In this document: piece after piece, positions 9,154 through 18,983 of the stretch
How positions within the stretch are numbered: position 1 is the first letter of the stretch
How the letters are laid out: every line of letters begins with the position of its first letter
NCBI RefSeq assembly: GCF_002934605.1
Contig: NZ_PTJC01000006.1
Location: 124,001-188,000, forward strand
DNA from: Neolewinella xylanilytica
Lineage (GTDB): Bacteria; Bacteroidota; Bacteroidia; Chitinophagales; Saprospiraceae
Direction: 5' to 3'
DNA: 64,000 nt
Translations under genes and position numbers: made by a program
Notes under the pieces: generated by a model
Database searches by the model: none
Told to the model about the DNA's origin: nothing
The model's input: the letters and a program-made list of their open reading frames with translations, nothing else

Positions 9154-10635
9154 ATGTATCTCACCCTCACCCGCCTTCCTTTTCTGCTTTCGCTATTTAT
9201 CCTAAGCTTACTGATTTCCACTTGTGCCACCAATCCGGTAACCGGAAAGCGGCAACTTTCGCTCATTTCAGAGGAAAGCGAAATCCAAATGGGCCAGGAA
9301 TACGACCCGCAGGTGGTGGCGGAATTCGGCATTTACGAAGACCCGGAACTACAAAGCTTCTTGCGGGAAAAAGGCAACGAAATGGCTGCCATTTCCGAGC
9401 GCCCGAACCTTCCCTGGACCTTCCGCCTGGTGGATTCCGAAGTCGTCAATGCCTTTGCCGTACCCGGAGGCTTCGTTTACTTCACCCGGGGAATTATGGC
9501 CCACTTCAACAACGAGGCGCAGTTCGCGGGTGTGCTCGGTCATGAGATCGGCCACGTAACCGCCCGCCATACCGTAGCCCAGCAGAGCAAGCAGCAGCTG
9601 GCGCAAATCGGTCTCGTAGGCGGGATGATCCTGTCTCCCGAACTGGCCAGCCAGGGGCAAACCCTCATGCAGGGTATGCAACTGCTTTTTCTCAAGTTCG
9701 GTCGCGACGCGGAAAGCCAGTCAGATGAGTTGGGCGTGAAGTATTCCACGGCAATCGGCTACGATGCCAAGGAGATGGCCGGCTTCTTCGGCACGCTTGA
9801 CCGACTGAGCGGGGGAGAAGAGAATCGCGCGCCAACCTTCTTGAGCACGCACCCCGATCCGCTGAACCGCGAGGCCCGCGTAGAGGAGCTTGCCCAAATC
9901 GCCCAGAATGAGAGTGCTCGTGACTACGAGGTGGACCGGAACGGATATCTGCGTAGAATCGACGGGTTACTCTACGGCGAGGATCCGAATCAGGGTTACG
10001 TTCAGTCCGGTGCCTTTTACCACCCTGCCCTCCGGTTCAATTTCACGATTCCGCAGAGCTGGAAACTGATCAACTCGCCTACCATGGTGCAGATGGTCGC
10101 GCCGGACCAAAACGCGATTATGCAAATGCGTCTGGCGGAAGGCACCGACCCGACGGCCGCCGCCCAGAGTTTCGTGCAACAAAATAAATTACAGGTCTCC
10201 AGCACTAGCGAGCAGGCCATCAACGGCCTCCCCGCGGTCACGATCCTGGGCGACATCAGCCAGCAGAACGAGCAAGGGCAAACCGCTACACTGCGCACGA
10301 TCACCAGCTTCATTTCTTACGGAGGAAATATCTACATGATGTCCGGTCTAAGCATGGCCCAGGATTTCAATAAGTACGCCCGGGAGATGGAGGGAAGCAT
10401 CCGAAGCTTCGCCGAGCTCACCGACCAAAGCAAGCTGAATCGCAAACCCGAACGGATCAAGATCGTGGAAGTCAATCAGGCCGGTACACTACAGCAGGCG
10501 CTGCTCAATGCCGGGGTGCCGCAAGCCCGACTCGAGGAGTTCGCCATACTCAACGGTTTGGAGCTGAGCAACCAGTTGCCCGCGGGTTACCTGATCAAGG
10601 CATTCAGCGGGGGATCGGAAAACCTTCCCCGGTAA
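9154..10635 (+). CDS. M48 family metalloprotease, lipoprotein (BepA/YfgC-like)
   Basis: 493 residues. The N-terminus has a hydrophobic stretch followed by a lipobox ending in Cys24 (LLIST-C), then ATNPVTGKRQLSLIS, so it should be lipid-anchored in the periplasm. The zinc motif HEIGH lies in GVLGHEIGHVTARHT and the third ligand Glu is expected in the DAESQSDELGVKY segment. A C-terminal module (about 430-490, IKIVEVNQAGTLQQALLNAG) resembles the small tail domain of Bacteroidota M48 proteins and of TldD-like neighbours. Family members such as BepA degrade or fold outer-membrane proteins; a quality-control role here is inferred. It ends 12 bases before the convergent GH3-type gene. Confidence 0.9.
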   Translation: MYLTLTRLPFLLSLFILSLLISTCATNPVTGKRQLSLISEESEIQMGQEYDPQVVAEFGIYEDPELQSFLREKGNEMAAISERPNLPWTFRLVDSEVVNAFAVPGGFVYFTRGIMAHFNNEAQFAGVLGHEIGHVTARHTVAQQSKQQLAQIGLVGGMILSPELASQGQTLMQGMQLLFLKFGRDAESQSDELGVKYSTAIGYDAKEMAGFFGTLDRLSGGEENRAPTFLSTHPDPLNREARVEELAQIAQNESARDYEVDRNGYLRRIDGLLYGEDPNQGYVQSGAFYHPALRFNFTIPQSWKLINSPTMVQMVAPDQNAIMQMRLAEGTDPTAAAQSFVQQNKLQVSSTSEQAINGLPAVTILGDISQQNEQGQTATLRTITSFISYGGNIYMMSGLSMAQDFNKYAREMEGSIRSFAELTDQSKLNRKPERIKIVEVNQAGTLQQALLNAGVPQARLEEFAILNGLELSNQLPAGYLIKAFSGGSENLPR

Positions 10636-10647
10636 ACGGCGGAAACG

Positions 10648-13600
10648 TTAAGGAACCTGGCCCAAGCCGGCCGTATTGCGTACGGCAGAGGTGGAGCGCT
10701 CGGAAGTAGAGCCGAGGGCCTGGTAGGCGGCGGCGTGCATTTTGATGCGGGTATCCAGCTGGTTGAGCTTGTTGTTTTCCATATTCGGATAGGTCCGGTT
10801 GGAAAGAAAAACGTAGACGAGTTCTTCCGCGGGGTCTACCCACACGGCCGTGCCGGTGAAACCCAGGTGGCCGAAGGCGCGGGCAGAGGCGTCTTCCGCC
10901 ATATTCAGACTCCGGTCTTCGTCCAGTTGCTTCATATCAAAGCCGAGGCCCCGCCGTAGATCGTCTGCGTAGCGGGTGGTGAACTGCTGAATGGTTTCCG
11001 GCTTCAGGTACCGCTTGCCGCCGTACGTTCCTTCCTGCAAAAGCATCTGGAAGAGGGCCGCGACGTCGTGGGCGGAGCCGAATAGCCCGGCGTGTCCACT
11101 CACACCGCCCATCATACCGGCGCCCATGTCGTGGACGTAGCCCTGGACGGTGCACATCCGAAAATAATCGTCTACTTCTGTGGGGGGAATCCGGTCGCGG
11201 TCGATAGATCGTAGCGGATTGAACGTGAGGGATTCCAGGCCCATGGGGCGGTAAAAATGCCGGGCGGCGTACTCGTTGACCGTGAGGCCGCTGACCCGGT
11301 CGATGAGTTTGGCCATCAGGTAAAAGCCGAGGTCGCTATACCGGTACTTACCGACATTGGGCAGGGGGCTATCGTAGATTCGCTGCCACACGCTGTCGAT
11401 GCAGACCTTATTCATAAAGAGGTTGTCGGTTACCGGCACCACGAAGTTTCCGGTTTGGGCGGTGCGGTAGAACTGGGAGCTGGGCTTGGGATAGCGTCCC
11501 GGAGTGAGGGTGTATTTATAGAAGGGGATCCAAGCGGACAATCCGGCGCGGTGGGCGAGGACGGCCCGAATTTTGAGATTTTCCTTATTGGTGCCTTCGA
11601 GTTCCGGCAGGTAGAAACCCAGCGGTTTATCGATATCGATTCGGCCTTCGTCCACCAGCTTCATGATGCAGAGGGTAGTGGCCGCTACCTTGGTGACGGA
11701 GGCTAGGTCATAGACGTCGTTGGTGGAAACGGCTTGCTCGCGGGCGTAGGTATGGTGGCCGTAGGCTTTCTCGAAGACTACTTTGCCACTTCGGGCGACG
11801 AGTACCACCATTCCCGGGGTAGCCTTCTCCCGGATGGCCTCTCTTGCCAATACATCGATCTTGGAAGCGAGTTGCTCGCCGTTCACCCCTACGCTTTCGG
11901 GGTTAGCGTAGCCCATCCGGAAATTGGCGGTGGTTTCCAGGCCGGCATTATAAGGAGCCGCCTTACTGGCGGTTACGGGCAGGCGACCGGTAATGCGGGT
12001 GGCTCCGAAGAGCGCCTGGGCGGCGGCATCCTGGGCGACTTCGTCCCGGGTATAGGCTTCCAGCACGGTGCCGAAGCCGTCCAGCGCGGCCAGGCTGTAG
12101 GGGTTCCCGAAAACGGTAACCACCAGTTTGCTTTTTTGGTCGATTGCCTTTAGGAGTCGCAGGACCTCGTCGCTAACCGGCACTTTTTCGATAAAGCGGC
12201 TCCCATCGCTGTAGAGGCTGACCACTACTACGTCCTCCCCGTCGACACGTTGGAGGATCTGCTGCTGTTCGGTGGCGGTAGGTTTTACTCCCGTAGTGAG
12301 ATGCGTAATCTGGCCGTAATCGTCGAGCCGGGTAGTGAACGCGCTGGATTGAGGGCTGCCGATACGCAAGGAAACGATTTTACCAGTTTCGGGGGTGGCA
12401 ATGGGCACCAGCTTCTCCTTGTCGCGTACGAGGGTCATAGCGGCTTCGTACAGGTCTTGTTTCAGGGATTTGGCGGCGGCGGTATTCAGTTCCGAGCGGA
12501 GGTTCTCTGCGGCGGGGAAGCTGGCCCGGTTGAGGCCGAGGCGGTATTTGGAGAGCAATACCCGGCGCACCTTTTCCTCCAGTTTTGCCGGTGGAATCTT
12601 GCCCTCGGCTACGTAGCGTTTGATCGTTTCGAAGGAAGCGGCAATATCCTCCGGTAGCAGCAGGATATCGGATCCGGCCGCGATGGCTTCGGCTTCCACT
12701 TCACCGGGCTGGTAGTGCTTGGTCACCCCTTTCATTTCGAGGCCATCGGTGAAAATGAGGCCGTTAAAGCCCAACTCGTCGCGGAGCAGATCCGATACAA
12801 TGGGTTTGCTAAGCGAGGAGGGGCGGTTCGGACGCGGATCCAGCGCCGGAATCTGCAAATGCGCGGCCATGATGCTACCAATGCCGTAGCGGACCAGCGC
12901 CCGGAAAGGGTAGAGCTCGATGCTGTCGAGGCGGGCCAGGGAGTGCTTGATGACGGGCAGGTCAAGGTGGCTGTCGACGTCCGTATCCCCGTGACCGGGA
13001 AAGTGCTTGGCGCTCGCGAGGATGCCATTATCCTGCAGCCCCTTCATGTACATGTATCCCTTTGCCGTGACGTTGTAGCGGTCTTCACCGAAGGAGCGGG
13101 TAGCGATGACGGGGTTTTCGGGGTTGTTGTTAACGTCCAGTACCGGGCTGAAGGAGACGTTCACTCCGAGGCGGTGCATTTGGCGGGCGATCTCGGTCGC
13201 CATGTCGTAGATCAGCTGGTTGTTGCGGATGGCACCGAGGGCGAGTTGCTTCGGGAAGGAGATGGTCTGGTCGGGCAGGCGCATGCCGAGTCCCCATTCG
13301 GCGTCCATACTCACCATCAGCGGGAGGTGGCTCAGGGCCTGATATTGATTCGTTAACTCGAGTTGCTTTTCGGGTGTACCCTGGAAGAAGCAGACCCCGC
13401 CGACGTGGTAGTTCTCAATTTGACTAACGACTTCGGCTACGTGATCGGGGCCCAAATCGGAATGGGCCCGAATCATGAACAGCTGGCCCAGTCGCTGATC
13501 TTCCGACATGGAAGTGTAGACGGAATCGACCCACTTTCGTTCCGTGGGGGTAAGTTGGGAAAGATCGGCCTCATAAACTTGCTGGGCGCGTACCGTTACC

Positions 13601-13650
13601 GAGAGCACGGCCATAACCGCAAGTAAAACCCGGGAGAAGTGTTCGTTCAT
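10648..13650 (-). CDS. GH3 N-terminal domain fused to class C beta-lactamase-like serine hydrolase
   Basis: 1000 residues with a signal peptide (1-22, ending VRAQQ). Residues ~40-390 form a GH3/NagZ-type barrel: KHFPGHGDTDVDSHLDLP (His 216/220 region) and GLIFTDGLEMKG with the likely nucleophile Asp302. Residues ~400-580 form the GH3 C-terminal alpha/beta module. From ~600 an AmpC/EstB-like serine hydrolase follows, with the SxxK motif in DLASVTKVAATT (near 680) and RYSDLGFYLMAKL. This double-domain architecture is widespread in Bacteroidota; by its parts it should act on peptidoglycan, removing GlcNAc and cleaving or transferring a peptide or ester, in the periplasm. The combined activity has not been inferred further. 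Single gene, convergent with the M48 protease. Confidence 0.88.
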   Translation of the reverse strand: MNEHFSRVLLAVMAVLSVTVRAQQVYEADLSQLTPTERKWVDSVYTSMSEDQRLGQLFMIRAHSDLGPDHVAEVVSQIENYHVGGVCFFQGTPEKQLELTNQYQALSHLPLMVSMDAEWGLGMRLPDQTISFPKQLALGAIRNNQLIYDMATEIARQMHRLGVNVSFSPVLDVNNNPENPVIATRSFGEDRYNVTAKGYMYMKGLQDNGILASAKHFPGHGDTDVDSHLDLPVIKHSLARLDSIELYPFRALVRYGIGSIMAAHLQIPALDPRPNRPSSLSKPIVSDLLRDELGFNGLIFTDGLEMKGVTKHYQPGEVEAEAIAAGSDILLLPEDIAASFETIKRYVAEGKIPPAKLEEKVRRVLLSKYRLGLNRASFPAAENLRSELNTAAAKSLKQDLYEAAMTLVRDKEKLVPIATPETGKIVSLRIGSPQSSAFTTRLDDYGQITHLTTGVKPTATEQQQILQRVDGEDVVVVSLYSDGSRFIEKVPVSDEVLRLLKAIDQKSKLVVTVFGNPYSLAALDGFGTVLEAYTRDEVAQDAAAQALFGATRITGRLPVTASKAAPYNAGLETTANFRMGYANPESVGVNGEQLASKIDVLAREAIREKATPGMVVLVARSGKVVFEKAYGHHTYAREQAVSTNDVYDLASVTKVAATTLCIMKLVDEGRIDIDKPLGFYLPELEGTNKENLKIRAVLAHRAGLSAWIPFYKYTLTPGRYPKPSSQFYRTAQTGNFVVPVTDNLFMNKVCIDSVWQRIYDSPLPNVGKYRYSDLGFYLMAKLIDRVSGLTVNEYAARHFYRPMGLESLTFNPLRSIDRDRIPPTEVDDYFRMCTVQGYVHDMGAGMMGGVSGHAGLFGSAHDVAALFQMLLQEGTYGGKRYLKPETIQQFTTRYADDLRRGLGFDMKQLDEDRSLNMAEDASARAFGHLGFTGTAVWVDPAEELVYVFLSNRTYPNMENNKLNQLDTRIKMHAAAYQALGSTSERSTSAVRNTAGLGQVP

Positions 13651-13874
13651 TATACTGGGGGAAATAGTAAGCTGGAAGTGTCAATAATCAAAAAGCCGTA
13701 GCCATACCCGTTACGGAAATGGCATGATCGGTCGGACCACCCAACTACTCCGTTACAGGTATCTATAACGGCCTTAATATACACTTACGGTGTAAGCGAA
13801 CCCCTAATTATTTGGTAAAACTTACAAACCCCTCAATCTGCTCCGGTCAAACTCGCGATTTGTGAACAGAATTA
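13651..13874. other. Intergenic region between glyA and the GH3 fusion gene
   Basis: 224 AT-richer bases. A small hairpin CTTAC-GGT-GTAAG sits near 13787. It should carry the end of the glyA transcript and the promoter of the GH3 fusion gene, but no convincing TTTG/TAnnTTTG pair was found. Confidence 0.35.
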
Positions 13875-15161
13875 TCAGCCCACCAGCTCGCCGGAGTATA
13901 GCGGAAATTGCTCCATGTAGGCGTTAACCTCTCCCCGGACGCGGTCGAGGGTGCTTTCGTCTTCCGGGTTTTTGACGATTTCATCGATCCAGGCTACCGT
14001 TTTCCGGCAATCCGCTTCCCGGAAACCCCGCGTCGTAATGGCCGCGGTGCCGATTCGGATGCCACTGGTGACCATGGCCGACTTCTTATCGAAGGGTACC
14101 ATGTTCTTGTTGAGCGTGATGTCGGCCTTTCCCAGGGCAATTTCAGCATCGCGACCCGTGATGTCCTTGTTGCTCAGGTCGATCAGCATACTGTGGTTGT
14201 CGGTACCGCCGCTGATGATGTGATAGCCGCGATCTACGAGTGCTTCGGCCATGGCCCGTGCATTGGCGATGACTTGCTTTCCGTAGGCTTTCCAACCCTC
14301 GCTCAGGCACTCTCCGAAGGCTACGGCTTTGCCGGCGATAACGTGCTCGAGCGGTCCGCCCTGCATGCCGGGGAATACCGCGCTGTTAAGGATGGTGCTC
14401 ATTTGGATCACCTTGCCCTTCTTGGTTTTGCGGCCCCAGGGGTTGTCGAAATCCTTGCCCAGCATGATGATCCCACCGCGTGGCCCGCGCAGGGTTTTGT
14501 GGGTGGTGCTGGTTACGATGTGGCAGTGGGGGAGGGGATCGTTGAGCAATCCGGCGGCGATGAGCCCAGCTGGGTGGGCGATATCCGCCAGGAGCAATGC
14601 GCCTACTTCATCGGCAATTTCGCGGAAGCGGGCGTAATCCCAGTCGCGGCTATAGGCCGAGGCCCCGCAAATAATCAGTTTGGGTTGGACCTCCCGCGCC
14701 TTTTCGGCTACTTTGTCCATATCGATCCGGCCGGTCGCTTCCTCGACCCCGTAGAAGTTGGCCTGGTAATTCTTCCCGCTGAAATTAGCCGGGTGGCCAT
14801 GGCTCAGGTGACCGCCGTGGGCCAGGCTGAAACCTAGTGTTTTGTCACCCGGCTGAAGGCAGGCCAGAAAGACCGCCGCGTTGGCCTGGGCACCGGAGTG
14901 GGGCTGTACGTTGGCATATTCCGCACCGAACAGTTGACAGAGGCGATCGATGGCCAGTTGCTCGACCTGGTCGACGATTTCGCAACCTCCGTAGTACCGT
15001 TTTCCGGGGTACCCTTCCGCGTATTTGTTCGTCAGGCAGCTTCCCATGGCTTCCATTACGGCGGCGCTCGTGAAGTTTTCGGAAGCGATGAGTTCGATGC
15101 CTTGGCGCTGGCGTTCGAGTTCCCGTTGGATTAGGTCGAAGACGGCGGTATCGCGGTTCAT
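13875..15161 (-). CDS. glyA: Serine hydroxymethyltransferase
   Basis: 428 residues, the normal family length. Typical sequences: [51 protein letters not shown], and the PLP-binding lysine in [15 protein letters not shown]. The enzyme converts serine plus tetrahydrofolate to glycine and methylene-tetrahydrofolate in the cytoplasm, the main source of one-carbon units. The start [15 protein letters not shown] fits the family. It is transcribed alone, divergent from the MscS gene; a TAGCTTTG -7 box lies 24 bases upstream of the ATG. Confidence 0.97.
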   Translation of the reverse strand: MNRDTAVFDLIQRELERQRQGIELIASENFTSAAVMEAMGSCLTNKYAEGYPGKRYYGGCEIVDQVEQLAIDRLCQLFGAEYANVQPHSGAQANAAVFLACLQPGDKTLGFSLAHGGHLSHGHPANFSGKNYQANFYGVEEATGRIDMDKVAEKAREVQPKLIICGASAYSRDWDYARFREIADEVGALLLADIAHPAGLIAAGLLNDPLPHCHIVTSTTHKTLRGPRGGIIMLGKDFDNPWGRKTKKGKVIQMSTILNSAVFPGMQGGPLEHVIAGKAVAFGECLSEGWKAYGKQVIANARAMAEALVDRGYHIISGGTDNHSMLIDLSNKDITGRDAEIALGKADITLNKNMVPFDKKSAMVTSGIRIGTAAITTRGFREADCRKTVAWIDEIVKNPEDESTLDRVRGEVNAYMEQFPLYSGELVG

Positions 15162-15184
15162 GGGGTGGGGATTTTGCGTGGGCG

Positions 15185-15192
15185 CAAAGCTA
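15185..15192 (-). promoter_or_regulatory. Putative glyA -7 box
   Basis: On the minus strand TAGCTTTG matches TAnnTTTG and is 23 bases upstream of the glyA ATG. A matching TTTG at -33 is not evident. Confidence 0.45.
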
Positions 15193-15370
15193 CGCCCTTA
15201 CCGGGACTTTGACCTTGCATTTGCCCCCCGATCCAGGCGGGGAACAAAGATTCGAGTCCGGTAACCGTCCCTACCGCGCGGGCGACGGGTACTTACCAGC
15301 CACCACCGGTCGTTGGGAAGGGACTAGCTTCGTTAGCGTGAGAAGCCGGCAAACCTGATACATTTAACGG

Positions 15371-16942
15371 ATGCACTTACCGAGACTTCTCCTGATAATA
15401 CTAGTTTTTCTGGTCGTTCCTCTTGCCGGACAGCAAGGCCGAGCCCCGGTTGTTTTCGCTCAGGATACGCTGTTCCACATCACGACCAATATGGGCACCT
15501 TCACGCCGGAGCAACGGGCAGAGCAAGTGGAGCGCAACTTGCAGCGACTGGCGAAGCTTCCCCTCAGAGAATTTGATAGCCTCCGCGTCGTGATGCTGGA
15601 AGGTGAAGCCCAGGTGGTGCTGCGTGACGACATCATCAACAGCATCTCGGTACGTGAGGCTACCGCTTCCGGGCGATCGCTCGAGGCGCTGACGGAGGAG
15701 CGGCTCCGGGTGATCCGGGAGGCCCTGATCGCCGATTTCAACGATTCTTCACTTCGGCGCATCCTGGTCGATATTGCCTTATTCACGCTTGCGCTGCTGT
15801 TCTTCCTCCTAGTATTCTGGGGCGTCAATAAGGCCTTCGATTTCTTCCGGGGTGGACTCAGGGGATTAGATGATAAATTGATTCTCAGCCGTAACGAGTG
15901 GCTACGGCGGTTCTCCCTCATTACGCCAAGCATGGAAAAGAAACTGTTTCTTTTCCTGCTCCGAATGACGCGGTATACCGTGCTCATCGTTTTTCTCTAC
16001 CTGTACCTGCCATTCCTCTTCAGCCAGCTGAACTATACCCGGGGGTTTGGAGAACAGCTCATGGAGTATGTCCTACAGCCACTCCGATTTCTTTACCACG
16101 GCATCACCGGATTTTTACCGAGTTTCCTGTTTATCGTCATCATCATCGTGGCGTCGCGCTACCTCATCGGCGGGATGCGGTACATTGCCCGGCAAGTGGG
16201 ATCGGGTCAGGTGACGTTCACTAACTTTTACCCGGACTGGGCGATACCGACCTTCAATCTGCTGCGGGTCATGGTTATCATCTTTACGCTGGTAATCATC
16301 TTTCCCTATCTGCCCGGGGCGGGTACCGATGCCTTCCAGGGGATCTCGGTTTTCGTAGGCCTGCTATTGTCACTGGGGGCGGCGGGCATCATCGGTAACG
16401 TCATCTCCGGGGTCATTCTGACCTATATGCGCCCGTTCGTAATCGGTGACCGGGTGAGGATCAACGACGTAACGGGAGACGTCATTGGCAAATCGCTGCT
16501 GGTGACTCGCATTAAGACCGTGCGAAACGAGGAGGTCACCATTCCGAACGGTATACTGATGAATGGCGGCGTCATGAACTATAGTTCCCTGACCGCGCAG
16601 CACGGCCTCATCCTGCATACTTCCCTAACCATCGGCTACGATGTTCCCTGGCCCCAGGTACATCGACTGATGATCGCTGCAGCGGAGCGCACGGCATTGG
16701 TCGACCGGGACCCGGCTCCCTTCGTGCTTCAAAAGGCCCTGAACGACTGGTACGTAGAGTACGAGCTGAATGCCTATACGCACGATAGCCACCGGATGGC
16801 CCGCATTTATTCCGATCTGCACGCCAATTTACAGGATACCTTCCAGGAGGCAGGGGTGGAGATCATGAGCCCGCATTATATGGCCCTGCGCGACGGCAAC
16901 GGGACTACCATTCCCGGGACCGTTGCCAAAGACCGGGACTGA
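15371..16942 (+). CDS. MscS-type mechanosensitive ion channel with periplasmic N-terminal domain
   Basis: 523 residues. A signal-like N-terminus (LLLIILVFLVVPLAG) is followed by a soluble, probably periplasmic segment (about 30-130). Four to five membrane helices follow, among them ILVDIALFTLALLFFLLVFW, YTVLIVFLYLYLPFLF, FLFIVIIIVASRYLIGG and LLRVMVIIFTLVIIFPYL. The pore-lining helix is SVFVGLLLSLGAAGIIGNVI followed by VILTYMRPFVIGDRVRI, the diagnostic MscS segment. The C-terminal beta and alpha/beta parts are present (TVRNEEVTIPNGILMNGGVMNYS). Such channels release solutes on osmotic downshock. It faces recA convergently across a shared terminator. Confidence 0.93.
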   Translation: MHLPRLLLIILVFLVVPLAGQQGRAPVVFAQDTLFHITTNMGTFTPEQRAEQVERNLQRLAKLPLREFDSLRVVMLEGEAQVVLRDDIINSISVREATASGRSLEALTEERLRVIREALIADFNDSSLRRILVDIALFTLALLFFLLVFWGVNKAFDFFRGGLRGLDDKLILSRNEWLRRFSLITPSMEKKLFLFLLRMTRYTVLIVFLYLYLPFLFSQLNYTRGFGEQLMEYVLQPLRFLYHGITGFLPSFLFIVIIIVASRYLIGGMRYIARQVGSGQVTFTNFYPDWAIPTFNLLRVMVIIFTLVIIFPYLPGAGTDAFQGISVFVGLLLSLGAAGIIGNVISGVILTYMRPFVIGDRVRINDVTGDVIGKSLLVTRIKTVRNEEVTIPNGILMNGGVMNYSSLTAQHGLILHTSLTIGYDVPWPQVHRLMIAAAERTALVDRDPAPFVLQKALNDWYVEYELNAYTHDSHRMARIYSDLHANLQDTFQEAGVEIMSPHYMALRDGNGTTIPGTVAKDRD

Positions 16943-16948
16943 GCGGGC

Positions 16949-16988
16949 CAAAAAAAGGCGCCCGTTCCCACCGAAGTGGGAACGGGCG
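16949..16988 (-). terminator. Intrinsic terminator for recA
   Basis: A perfect 13-bp stem, CGCCCGTTCCCAC with its complement (16959-16988), closes a 4-base loop and is followed on the minus strand by seven Ts (plus-strand A run 16950-16956). Orientation fits recA; the hairpin may also serve the converging MscS transcript. Confidence 0.9.
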
Positions 16989-17008
16989 TCCTATAGGGTT
17001 CTATACGT

Positions 17009-18094
17009 TTACGCTTCGGCGGTTACTTCCTCCGCGTCGGCGATCTTGCCTTTTCCGTTGCGGTTGGCCCGGGCTTCTTCCTCGATACCCATCAACTTGG
17101 TCTTGATCCGCTCCTCGACCTGCTCGGCCACTTCGGGATTGTCCAGCATGAATTGCTTGGCGGCTTCGCGGCCCTGGGCAATCTTGGCGTCGTCGTAGGC
17201 GTACCATGCTCCAGACTTTTGGATGATCTCCTGGTCGACACCTAAGTCAACGACCTCGCCGGATTTAGAAATGCCCTCACCGTACATGATATCGAATTCA
17301 GCCACGCGGAAGGGGGGAGCCAGCTTGTTTTTAGCCACTTTGACCTTCACGTGGTTGCCGACTACGTTACCCTGCTTGTCCTTGATCGCGGCACCCGTGC
17401 GGCGGATGTCGAGGCGGACGGAAGCGTAGAACTTCAGGGCATTACCACCGGTCGTGGTTTCGGGGTTACCGAACATAACGCCGATCTTCTCCCGGAGCTG
17501 GTTAATGAAGATACAGCAACAGCCAGTCTTGCCGATGGTACCGGTCAGCTTCCGCATGGCCTGGGACATCAGGCGGGCCTGGAGACCCATTTTGCTATCG
17601 CCCATTTCGCCTTCGATCTCGGCGCGGGGCACCAGAGCGGCTACGGAGTCGACGACGAGGATGTCGACGGCACCGGAACGGATCAGGTTTTCCGCGATCT
17701 CCAGCGCCTGCTCGCCATTGTCGGGCTGAGAAATCAGTAGGTTATCGGTATCGACGCCCAGGCTCTGCGCGTAAAAGCGGTCGAAGGCGTGCTCCGCATC
17801 AACGATGGCCGCAATGCCACCGCGCTTCTGGCACTCCGCGATGGCGTGAATGGCCAGCGTGGTTTTACCCGATGATTCCGGGCCGTAAATTTCGATGATC
17901 CGGCCCTTGGGAAAGCCCCCGATGCCGAGGGCTACGTCCAAGCCCAGAGAGCCGGTAGGGATCACCTCTACGTTAGCGGCTTGACTCTCGCCGAGGCGCA
18001 TGATCGTACCCTTTCCGTAGGCCTTATCCAGGCGATCGATCGTCATCTGGAGCGCCTTCAGCTTAGCGGCGGTGTCTTTGTGGTTGTCTGACAT
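17009..18094 (-). CDS. recA: Recombinase RecA
   Basis: 361 residues from ATG 18094 ([20 protein letters not shown]). Walker A is in [17 protein letters not shown], Walker B in [14 protein letters not shown], the L1 loop in [17 protein letters not shown], and the L2 region in [35 protein letters not shown]. RecA forms filaments on single-stranded DNA, drives homologous recombination and triggers LexA-type cleavage where present. The C-terminus is short, lacking the long acidic tail of the E. coli protein, as is common in Bacteroidota. An in-frame start 32 codons upstream would run through the promoter and is rejected. Single gene with its own promoter and terminator. Confidence 0.98.
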   Translation of the reverse strand: MSDNHKDTAAKLKALQMTIDRLDKAYGKGTIMRLGESQAANVEVIPTGSLGLDVALGIGGFPKGRIIEIYGPESSGKTTLAIHAIAECQKRGGIAAIVDAEHAFDRFYAQSLGVDTDNLLISQPDNGEQALEIAENLIRSGAVDILVVDSVAALVPRAEIEGEMGDSKMGLQARLMSQAMRKLTGTIGKTGCCCIFINQLREKIGVMFGNPETTTGGNALKFYASVRLDIRRTGAAIKDKQGNVVGNHVKVKVAKNKLAPPFRVAEFDIMYGEGISKSGEVVDLGVDQEIIQKSGAWYAYDDAKIAQGREAAKQFMLDNPEVAEQVEERIKTKLMGIEEEARANRNGKGKIADAEEVTAEA

Positions 18095-18134
18095 TATCCT
18101 GTTTGTTTGAAACTGCTTTTGTTGTGCGACGCTA

Positions 18135-18165
18135 CAAATATAAACATGTTGTACGGGCTGCGCAA
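18135..18165 (-). promoter_or_regulatory. recA promoter, Bacteroidota type
   Basis: On the minus strand TTG (18163-18165), a 20-base spacer, and TATATTTG (18135-18142) match the consensus TTTG-N19-21-TAnnTTTG. The box ends 40 bases before the recA ATG. No SOS-box-like palindrome was recognised. Confidence 0.75.
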
Positions 18166-18624
18166 GTAAAATCGCCACATTCGCCGACAAATAATTCGCT
18201 TTTTAGCGATAAAATCGAGAATGTAAATTTTATGATTATATAATTTGTTTGAAATTGAATGGGCGGTTCCGGGTTGTTGGGGAACGTGGTCCGTTTGAAC
18301 GGACTTGGCACCCGCGCCCGACGCCCGCTCATTAAAATGGCAAATGGGTTGCGTTAAGGAACTCCCCTGGAGGAAAGTCGAAGACGGGTCGAGAACGTTG
18401 TTGCGGCTCAGGGCACGGTATCCTTCCGTAACCCACCGCATAGCGGAGTGTGGGGAGATGTGAACTAGGGAAAGTCGGTTCTCTGTCGCCGCGCCCTATC
18501 CAACCGCCCCGTTTGTTAAGGGGAAGGGAACGCGCGACGACGCCCGCAGCATACCGGTTTCCAGCCGCTGGACTGCTAAGCGGAAGATTTATCGTTACCG
18601 TCTCGACACGAGGCAGTGCGCCGA
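18166..18624. other. Unassigned intergenic stretch with small palindromes
   Basis: About 460 bases upstream of recA and downstream of the MazG-like gene without a credible gene. The first ~80 bases are AT-rich. A perfect-arm palindrome GTCCGTT-TG-AACGGAC lies at 18289-18304; CCCC..GGGG and CCGCT..AGCGG pairs occur near 18505 and 18565. A GAGGAAAGTC word at 18370 recalls RNase P RNA but the partner region is missing. A structured RNA is possible but unproven. Confidence 0.4.
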
Positions 18625-18972
18625 TCAGTCTTTCGGCTTCAGCTTCGGATTATTTCGGTGCCGTTCCCGGTCCCGAACGGTTTTCTTTTCCAACGAGCGT
18701 TGGAGTGCCTTGGTAAGGTCCACTCCGGTCTGATTCGCCAGGCAGATGAGGACGAAGAGCACATCGGCCATTTCTTCCGCGAGTTGTTCGGGGGCCCGTG
18801 CCTCCTCTTCGGGGTTTTTGAAGGACTGCTCTCCGTAAAGCCGTGCCATCAGCCGGGCGACCTCACCGGTTTCCTCCGTCAGGATCGCGGTGTTCGTGAG
18901 CTCGCCGTAATACCGTATCCCTACCGTCTTGATCCAGTCATCGACGGCCCGTTGTGCCTCGCTGAGGGTCAT
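18625..18972 (-). CDS. MazG-like nucleotide pyrophosphohydrolase
   Basis: 115 residues. The all-alpha NTP pyrophosphatase signature is present: LTEETGEVARLMARLYGE (EExxE metal ligands) and EQLAEEMADVLFVLICLAN (E and D ligands). The C-terminus is basic (KKTVRDRERHRNNPKLKPKD). Relatives hydrolyse non-canonical nucleoside triphosphates to monophosphates, i.e. house-cleaning. It follows the GreA-like gene by 11 bases in the same direction and is likely co-transcribed with it. The substrate is not predictable. Confidence 0.85.
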   Translation of the reverse strand: MTLSEAQRAVDDWIKTVGIRYYGELTNTAILTEETGEVARLMARLYGEQSFKNPEEEARAPEQLAEEMADVLFVLICLANQTGVDLTKALQRSLEKKTVRDRERHRNNPKLKPKD

Positions 18973-18983
18973 GCTATGCGCGG

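Noticed and set aside
18360-18480. RNase P RNA
   Set aside because: A GAGGAAAGTC word at 18370 recalls the conserved 5' part, but the following bases differ and the complementary ACAGAA-type region was not found.
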